Shown here piece by piece: positions 9,394-12,797 of a stretch of 12,797 nucleotides of DNA. The number at the start of each line of letters is the position of its first letter. Positions within the stretch are counted from its first letter, which is position 1. The DNA comes from Bacteroidales bacterium (lineage in GTDB: Bacteria > Bacteroidota > Bacteroidia > Bacteroidales > WCHB1-69). The notes below the pieces were generated by a model that was not told the DNA's origin, did not search any database, and saw nothing but the letters and a program-made list of their open reading frames with translations. The DNA lies in the NCBI GenBank assembly GCA_017964755.1, contig JAGCRI010000096.1, positions 1 through 12,797 of the forward strand, written 5' to 3'. The translations under genes were made by a program, and so were the position numbers.

Positions 9394-9885
9394 GTGAAGC
9401 TGTTAAAAGAGATTTTCGCGTACACAATCGGCGGTTTGCTGTTTGTTGGTCTGATACCGTTCCTGATGTGGCTCTGTGCAGGATGTCCGGCTGTAATGGC
9501 AGCAGCGCTTTGGAGAGTTGTTACAAGTAATATTCTGATTATCATTGGGTTGGCATTGAGTGTCTGGTCAATAGTTTATATGCGGCGAAAAGGGGAGGGG
9601 AATCCTCTTGATGCTTTTGGACACGAAGTCGCACCCCGCACCAAACATCTGATGACTGACGGTCCTTACCGCCTGAGCCGCAACCCAATGCTGTCGGGCG
9701 TATTCATCTATCTCACCGGTATTTGCCTGTGGCTTTGGGCATGGCAGGCAGTACTTGTTTTCGTAATGTTCATCGTGGTTATGTCGGTGCAGGTTTATAC
9801 GGAGGAAAAGCGCCTCCGCAGCGATTTTGGCGAAGAATACGAGGAATATTGCCGTAAAACGGGACGATTCTTGCCGAAGAGATAG
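9394..9885 (+). CDS. Integral-membrane methyltransferase of the isoprenylcysteine/phospholipid methyltransferase (ICMT/PEMT) family
   Basis: The 163-aa product has about four membrane segments (roughly 8-30, 43-63, 98-116 and 117-134). The family's SAM-binding signature follows: MTDGPYRLSRNPM (87-99), then after the last helix EEKRLRSDFGEEYEEYCRKTGRFLP (137-161, read as EEKRLRSDFGEEY and EEYCRKTGRFLP). The conserved G-P-Y-x-x-x-R-N-P core and the Glu-Glu-x-x-L...F-G-x-x-Y-x-x-Y pattern are intact. Bacterial members methylate lipids, quinone-like or other membrane substrates. The true substrate here cannot be read from sequence, and prenylated-protein methylation is unlikely in a bacterium. 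The start is GTG at 9394, immediately after an in-frame TGA at 9391-9393, so no longer N-terminus is possible. No Shine-Dalgarno site is visible, and translation may be coupled to the upstream lipoprotein gene. It appears to be the last gene of the sprA transcription unit. Confidence 0.9.
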   Translation: MKLLKEIFAYTIGGLLFVGLIPFLMWLCAGCPAVMAAALWRVVTSNILIIIGLALSVWSIVYMRRKGEGNPLDAFGHEVAPRTKHLMTDGPYRLSRNPMLSGVFIYLTGICLWLWAWQAVLVFVMFIVVMSVQVYTEEKRLRSDFGEEYEEYCRKTGRFLPKR

Positions 9886-9917
9886 CCCATTTTCATTCCA
9901 AATCCAATTGCAAATTC

Positions 9918-9943
9918 TGACATCTTGTCAAAAAATCAGACAA
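9918..9943 (+). promoter_or_regulatory. Candidate upstream activator site: two overlapping dyads
   Basis: A perfect dyad TGACA-TCT-TGTCA spans 9918-9930. It overlaps a second one, TTGTC-N9-GACAA, at 9925-9943. A further TGACA half-site lies at 9958-9962. The cluster ends about 40 bases before the -24 element of the sigma-54 promoter. Sigma-54 promoters need an AAA+ enhancer-binding protein bound upstream, and dyads of this kind are typical sites. The regulator is unknown, so this is inferred from symmetry and position only. Confidence 0.4.
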
Positions 9944-9967
9944 TTAGTCCATTTTTATGACAAAAAG

Positions 9968-10008
9968 GCAGCAAATATTTTTGGCACGTGTTTTGCAATA
10001 TCTGCTGC
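9968..10008. repeat. Inverted repeat enclosing the sigma-54 promoter
   Basis: The left arm GCAGCAAATATT (9968-9979) and right arm AATATCTGCTGC (9997-10008) are complementary at 11 of 12 positions. The 17-base spacer (9980-9996) contains the whole -24/-12 promoter, including a central CACGTG palindrome at 9985-9990. Because transcription should begin near the outer end of the right arm, the symmetry would act in DNA rather than RNA. It may be a repressor or co-regulator site, or a chance dyad. Confidence 0.5.
9982..9996 (+). promoter_or_regulatory. Sigma-54 (RpoN) -24/-12 promoter of the hsp20 gene
   Basis: TGGCACG (9982-9988), four bases, then TTGC (9993-9996) matches the RpoN consensus TGGCACG-N4-TTGC at every defined position. 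The invariant GG (9983-9984) and GC (9995-9996) have the required 10-base separation. Transcription should start about 12 bases beyond the GC, near 10007-10009, giving an untranslated leader of about 70 bases before the hsp20 ATG. The implied control is silence until an enhancer-binding protein hydrolyses ATP, instead of control by the housekeeping sigma. Confidence 0.85.
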
Positions 10009-10066
10009 GGTTGTCGATGTGAAAACTGAGGCAGCCAAAAAACAAAATGTCTAACAAATTAAAAAT

Positions 10067-10071
10067 GGAGG
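10067..10071 (+). promoter_or_regulatory. Strong Shine-Dalgarno sequence before hsp20
   Basis: GGAGG sits six bases before the ATG at 10078, which is ideal spacing. It fixes 10078 as the start rather than the second Met codon at 10090. The other genes in the window have A/T-rich leaders with no such site, as is normal in Bacteroidetes, so this gene's initiation signal stands out and suggests high output on induction. Confidence 0.75.
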
Positions 10072-10077
10072 TGTATT

Positions 10078-10503
10078 ATGTTACCAGTAATGTTTAAAAA
10101 CAGTTGGTTTCCGACAGTATTTGAAGATTTCCTGAACAATGATTTTATGCCTCGTGCCAATACAACAGCACCGGCAGTCAATGTTAGGGAGGACGAAAAG
10201 GCCTACACAATGGAAGTTGCCTCTCCGGGTATCAGAAAAGAGTTCTGCCGTGTGTCCATCAACGATGAAGGCAACTTGAATGTCGCCATCGAGAATAAAG
10301 TGGAACACAAAGAAGAAGAGAAGAAACACCACTATCTGCGCCGTGAGTTCTCGTACACCAACTACGAGCAGACTTATACGCTGCCCGAAGATGTGGACAA
10401 GGAACATATCGAAGCCAAGGTTGAGAACGGTATCCTGACCGTCACTTTGCCGAGGGTGCAGAAAGAGGTGAAAAAACTCGGCCGTAACATCAATATCGGG
10501 TAA
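10078..10503 (+). CDS. Small heat-shock protein, Hsp20/alpha-crystallin family
   Basis: The product is a 141-aa ATP-independent holdase chaperone. Such proteins form oligomers that bind unfolding proteins in the cytoplasm and pass them to DnaK/ClpB. The layout is canonical. A short N-terminal arm with aromatic residues (FKNSWFPTVFEDF, 6-18) precedes an alpha-crystallin domain at about 32-128. That domain contains APAVNVREDEKAY, the SPGIRKE loop, and the hallmark VENGILTVTLPR (115-126). The C-terminal tail carries an I-x-I motif (INI, 138-140) that docks into a neighbouring subunit. Length and motifs are complete. The gene has its own sigma-54 promoter and a strong terminator, so it appears to be a single-gene unit separate from the genes on either side. 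Cytosolic location is inferred from the lack of a signal peptide. Confidence 0.97.
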   Translation: MLPVMFKNSWFPTVFEDFLNNDFMPRANTTAPAVNVREDEKAYTMEVASPGIRKEFCRVSINDEGNLNVAIENKVEHKEEEKKHHYLRREFSYTNYEQTYTLPEDVDKEHIEAKVENGILTVTLPRVQKEVKKLGRNINIG

Positions 10504-10520
10504 TTTTCAGACGGAAACGC

Positions 10521-10557
10521 AAAAAAAAGAGACGCGAGGATTCGCGCCTCTTTTTTT
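10521..10557 (+). terminator. Intrinsic terminator after hsp20, probably bidirectional
   Basis: The stem is GAG-A-CGCGA (10529-10537) against TCGCG-C-CTC (10542-10550), with one A/C mismatch and a GGAT loop. It is followed by seven T (10551-10557) and preceded by eight A (10521-10528), so the stem can extend through A-T pairs and the structure would also work on the opposite strand. It begins 18 bases after the hsp20 stop and isolates that gene from the Nudix gene downstream. Confidence 0.92.
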
Positions 10558-10702
10558 GTGCACTATTTTCAAGATTTTCTCCGAAAAATTTCCATTTATT
10601 ACTGGAATAAAGTCATGAAAATTCGCCATATTTTGCAAATCCTATTCATAAATAGTTGATTATAAGCAATAAAAATATTTGCGTAAAAATCACACAAACG
10701 TA

Positions 10703-10732
10703 TTGTATATTCAAATTAATTTGTATTTTTGC
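10703..10732 (+). promoter_or_regulatory. Probable Bacteroidetes housekeeping promoter for the Nudix/VWA unit
   Basis: TATTTTTGC (10724-10732) fits the Bacteroidetes -7 consensus TAnnTTTG. A TTG at 10703-10705, 18 bases upstream, could serve as the -33 element, though this half and its spacing are weaker than consensus. Transcription would start near 10738-10740, leaving about 28 bases of A-rich leader before the ATG at 10767. The element lies after the hsp20 terminator, so the downstream unit should be independently transcribed. Confidence 0.55.
10707..10728. promoter_or_regulatory. Candidate operator: palindrome overlapping the promoter
   Basis: A perfect 12-base palindrome CAAATTAATTTG (10712-10723) extends imperfectly to 10707-10728. 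It lies between the proposed -33 and -7 elements and touches the latter, a position where a bound repressor would block RNA polymerase. The first gene downstream encodes a NrtR-like Nudix/winged-helix protein, so autoregulation is plausible. The high A/T content means chance symmetry cannot be excluded. Confidence 0.35.
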
Positions 10733-10766
10733 GTACTTTTTACACAATTCAAAAAAGCATACAAAA

Positions 10767-11672
10767 ATGAGTTACACATACGAATATCCTCGTCCGGCAG
10801 TAGCCGCCGACTGTGTGGTTTTCGGCTTCAATGGGAGGGAGCTGCAGGTTTTGCTTATTGAGCGCGGCAACGAGCCGTTCAAAGGATGTTGGGCGTTCCC
10901 CGGTGGATTTATGAATATGGACGAAACCGCTGAGCAGGGCGCGCTTCGCGAACTGCAGGAAGAGACGGGGCTTGATATCAATAGGATAAAGCAGTTGGGG
11001 GCGTTCACCGAAGTGCAGCGTGATCCACGAGGGCGGGTGGTTTCCATTGCTTTCTACGCTTTGGTCAGGCCAGCAGAAGTGACTGGCGGCGACGATGCCA
11101 AGGAAGCCCGCTGGTTCGCCCTTGACGATGTCCCCCGCCTCGCCTTCGACCATGACTATATCTTGCGTAAAGCCATGCAGCTACTGCGCATGGACATCCA
11201 CTTCGAGCCCATCGGATTTGAACTGCTCAACAAATCTTTCACCATGCCGGAATTGCAACGGCTTTATGAGGCCATTCTCGGTGTGCGCTTCGACCGCCGC
11301 AACTTTGAGAAGAAAATGTTACAGACTGGTATTCTTCAAATGGTTGAAGATGAAGAGGATGACGATGAACTATTTGATCAACAAACCAGCAACCCCGCTT
11401 TCGCACGCTCATTCTTCGGCACACAAAATGAGATGCAAACCAAAAGCATTGACGAGCTTTTCGACTCTGAACCGACTCCAAAAATGCAGCCGGAGGTTAC
11501 ATCCGGCAGCTATGCTATCTGTAGAGACGAGGAAGGCTTTATTCCCCACATCATGAAATCGTGGGAAAGCATAGCCCATCGCAAGCCTGGTAGGAAAGGC
11601 CGTAAATTTTCCTTCAATAAGGAAAACTATGACCGTTTCAAGCAGGATAACAATTTTAAATTGGAATTTTAG
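10767..11672 (+). CDS. NrtR-like Nudix hydrolase with C-terminal winged-helix domain
   Basis: The 301-aa protein starts at ATG 10767, where the Nudix fold begins. The frame is open further upstream but would translate the promoter. Residues 8-140 form a Nudix domain with a complete Nudix box at 47-69 (G47, E53, R61-E62, E65-E66, G68), so metal binding and hydrolysis of an ADP-ribose-like substrate are possible. In many NrtR regulators this box is degenerate and the domain only senses ADP-ribose or a related ligand. Residues 150-192 (FELLNKSFTMPELQRLYEAI, then DRRNFEKKML) match the DNA-binding winged helix of NrtR/AraR-type regulators. The end GRKGRKFSFNKENYDRFK (275-292) resembles the final wing segment of NrtR. 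Between them lies an insertion of about 75 residues (193 to about 270), opening with the acidic run VEDEEDDDELFD. NrtR proteins are usually about 220-240 aa. It is followed 31 bases later by the VWA/macro-like gene. It may be a transcriptional regulator, an enzyme, or both. Confidence 0.88.
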   Translation: MSYTYEYPRPAVAADCVVFGFNGRELQVLLIERGNEPFKGCWAFPGGFMNMDETAEQGALRELQEETGLDINRIKQLGAFTEVQRDPRGRVVSIAFYALVRPAEVTGGDDAKEARWFALDDVPRLAFDHDYILRKAMQLLRMDIHFEPIGFELLNKSFTMPELQRLYEAILGVRFDRRNFEKKMLQTGILQMVEDEEDDDELFDQQTSNPAFARSFFGTQNEMQTKSIDELFDSEPTPKMQPEVTSGSYAICRDEEGFIPHIMKSWESIAHRKPGRKGRKFSFNKENYDRFKQDNNFKLEF

Positions 11673-11703
11673 CCCGTTTATTCATCATTAAAAAACCTTT
11701 ATT

Positions 11704-12797
11704 ATGTTACAAAAAGAGAAAGCAACCACCGAAAAACTGAAAGTTTACAATCTCATCATCCTTGACAAAAGCGGCTCAATGAGCAGCATTGCGGAGGCGG
11801 CCATTTCTGGATTCAACGAGACCATTGGCGGCATCCGTTCCGCACAAGAACGATACAAAGGAGCTCAGGAACACTTTGTCTCTTTGTTCGCCTTCTGTAG
11901 CTGCGATAAGTCATACATCTACGAAAATATCCCTGTAGAAGAAGTCAAAACACTGACTTCCAAGGAGTACCGTCCCTGCTGCTGCACCCCGCTGTATGAT
12001 GCGATGGGCATCTCACTGAACCACCTTTTGAACAAAATCCAGAGCGACAAGAATGCCACGGCTGTGGTTACGGTCATCACAGACGGACTGGAAAATGCCT
12101 CTCAAGAGTATTCTGGCAAGGCTATCAAGGCGCTGGTTGACAAGTTGAAAGACGAGGAAGGATGGAATTTTGCCTACATCGGCACCAATCAGGATGTGGA
12201 TGCGGTGGCGGCCAGTATCTCCATTGATAACACTATGTGTTTCGATGACACTTCCGCCGGCATGTCTGCGGCTTGGGACACCGAACGGAAGTCCAAAATG
12301 CGGATGTACGACCGTATGCAGGCTGACTTCCAATTCTGTAGTGAAGCCGCCGCTCCGATGAGTGTGTTTCAGACAAAATTATTCCGTGCCAAACGAAACC
12401 GTGAGGAGAAAAACTACCGCAGTATGGACGAGTTCCGTGACCGTATCAGCCCCGACAATATCACCTCTTTGAAAGACAATGAGATTTTTGTTTTCGGCAG
12501 CAATTTGGAAGGCATGCATGGTGGAGGTGCGGCACGCGTGGCAAGAGAAAAATTCGGGGCTGTTATGGGACAAGGTGTTGGTTTACAAGGGAAAAGCTAC
12601 GCTATCCCTACGATGCAAGGTGGTGTGGAAACCATTGCCCCATACGTGGACGAGTTTGTGGCGTTTGCCAAGCAGCATCCTGAACAGACATTCGTCGTGA
12701 CCCGCATCGGCTGCGGCATCGCCGGCTTCGACGATGATGAAATCGCGCCGCTGTTCGTGAAAGCCATTGACATCCCCAACATCCATCTCCCGGAAAG
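11704..12797 (+). CDS. VWA domain fused to an A1S_2505-type macro-like domain, 3' truncated by the window end
   Basis: The frame is open from ATG 11704 to the edge (364 complete codons, no stop). Residues 13 to about 200 form a von Willebrand A domain with a full metal-ion-dependent adhesion site: D21-K-S23-G-S25, Thr95 in CTPLYDA and Asp127 in VITDGLEN. No signal peptide is present, so it should be cytoplasmic. Such VWA proteins usually bind partner proteins through a metal ion. A charged linker (about 230-258) leads to a second domain beginning IFVFGSNLEGMHGGGAARVA (261-280), then SYAIPTM and VTRIGCGIAGF (332-342). That pattern matches the 'A1S_2505 family' domain of phages and bacteria, which resembles macro domains (Gly-rich ligand loops at both positions). 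ADP-ribose binding is inferred, not shown. The gene is 31 bases downstream of the NrtR-like gene with only an A-rich leader, so the two are likely co-transcribed. Clustered cysteines (65, 67, 92-94) are unusual. Confidence 0.85.
   Translation, partial: MLQKEKATTEKLKVYNLIILDKSGSMSSIAEAAISGFNETIGGIRSAQERYKGAQEHFVSLFAFCSCDKSYIYENIPVEEVKTLTSKEYRPCCCTPLYDAMGISLNHLLNKIQSDKNATAVVTVITDGLENASQEYSGKAIKALVDKLKDEEGWNFAYIGTNQDVDAVAASISIDNTMCFDDTSAGMSAAWDTERKSKMRMYDRMQADFQFCSEAAAPMSVFQTKLFRAKRNREEKNYRSMDEFRDRISPDNITSLKDNEIFVFGSNLEGMHGGGAARVAREKFGAVMGQGVGLQGKSYAIPTMQGGVETIAPYVDEFVAFAKQHPEQTFVVTRIGCGIAGFDDDEIAPLFVKAIDIPNIHLPE

Larger units (their letters stand above)
10678..10735 (+). repeat. Pair of 8-base direct repeats 50 bases apart
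   Basis: TTTGCGTA occurs at 10678-10685 and again at 10728-10735, exactly 50 bases start to start. The second copy overlaps the probable -7 element of the Nudix gene promoter. Such spacing, near five helical turns, would put both copies on the same DNA face. It may be a regulator site or coincidence in an A/T-rich leader. Confidence 0.3.

Noticed and set aside
9886..9945. Terminator for the sprA unit after the methyltransferase gene
   Set aside because: The only dyads here have short arms and are followed by A rather than T on the + strand, so no intrinsic terminator can be supported.
9827..10054. 75-codon frame spanning the methyltransferase end and the hsp20 leader
   Set aside because: It overlaps the conserved methyltransferase C-terminus in another frame, then crosses the sigma-54 promoter. 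The composition is not protein-like.
10590..10607. Small dyad TTCCA-N8-TGGAA between the hsp20 terminator and the Nudix gene
   Set aside because: Five-base arms in A/T-rich DNA, far from either promoter element, are easily explained by chance.
10656..10766. 37-residue N-terminal extension of the Nudix protein
   Set aside because: It would translate the A/T-rich promoter region and has no family similarity. The Nudix fold starts just after Met at 10767.

Overview
The window looks like chromosomal DNA of a Bacteroidota member, most likely of the order Bacteroidales. The evidence is a full-length SprA/Sov-type outer-membrane translocon gene directly after what appears to be the end of ruvA, a Bacillus/Bacteroidetes-length glucose-6-phosphate isomerase, mostly A-rich leaders without Shine-Dalgarno sites, and a TAnnTTTG-type promoter. 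All genes I can support are on the + strand. No tRNA, rRNA, CRISPR array, insertion sequence or phage module is visible.

Bases 1-9885 look like one long, tightly packed transcription unit: ruvA (last 16 codons), sprA (2436 aa), pgi, a small lipoprotein with an internal duplication, and an ICMT/PEMT-family membrane methyltransferase. Gaps are only 14-22 bases. sprA indicates that the organism has, or had, a type IX secretion system (T9SS). pgi is central carbon metabolism and seems to be only a transcriptional neighbour.

Bases 9886-10560 hold a self-contained stress unit: an Hsp20 small heat-shock protein with its own leader and a strong factor-independent terminator. The leader contains a perfect-consensus sigma-54 (RpoN) -24/-12 promoter, dyad repeats upstream that could bind an enhancer-binding protein, and a strong Shine-Dalgarno sequence that is unusual for this phylum.

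Bases 10561-12797 hold a second unit: a NrtR-like protein (intact Nudix domain plus winged helix, with a roughly 75-residue acidic insertion), then a gene that runs off the window and fuses a von Willebrand A domain to a macro-like (A1S_2505-type) domain. I infer an ADP-ribose/NAD-linked sensing or repair locus, with the Nudix protein as a possible autoregulator. This is the least understood part of the window and the best candidate for something new. Its remaining genes lie beyond the right edge.
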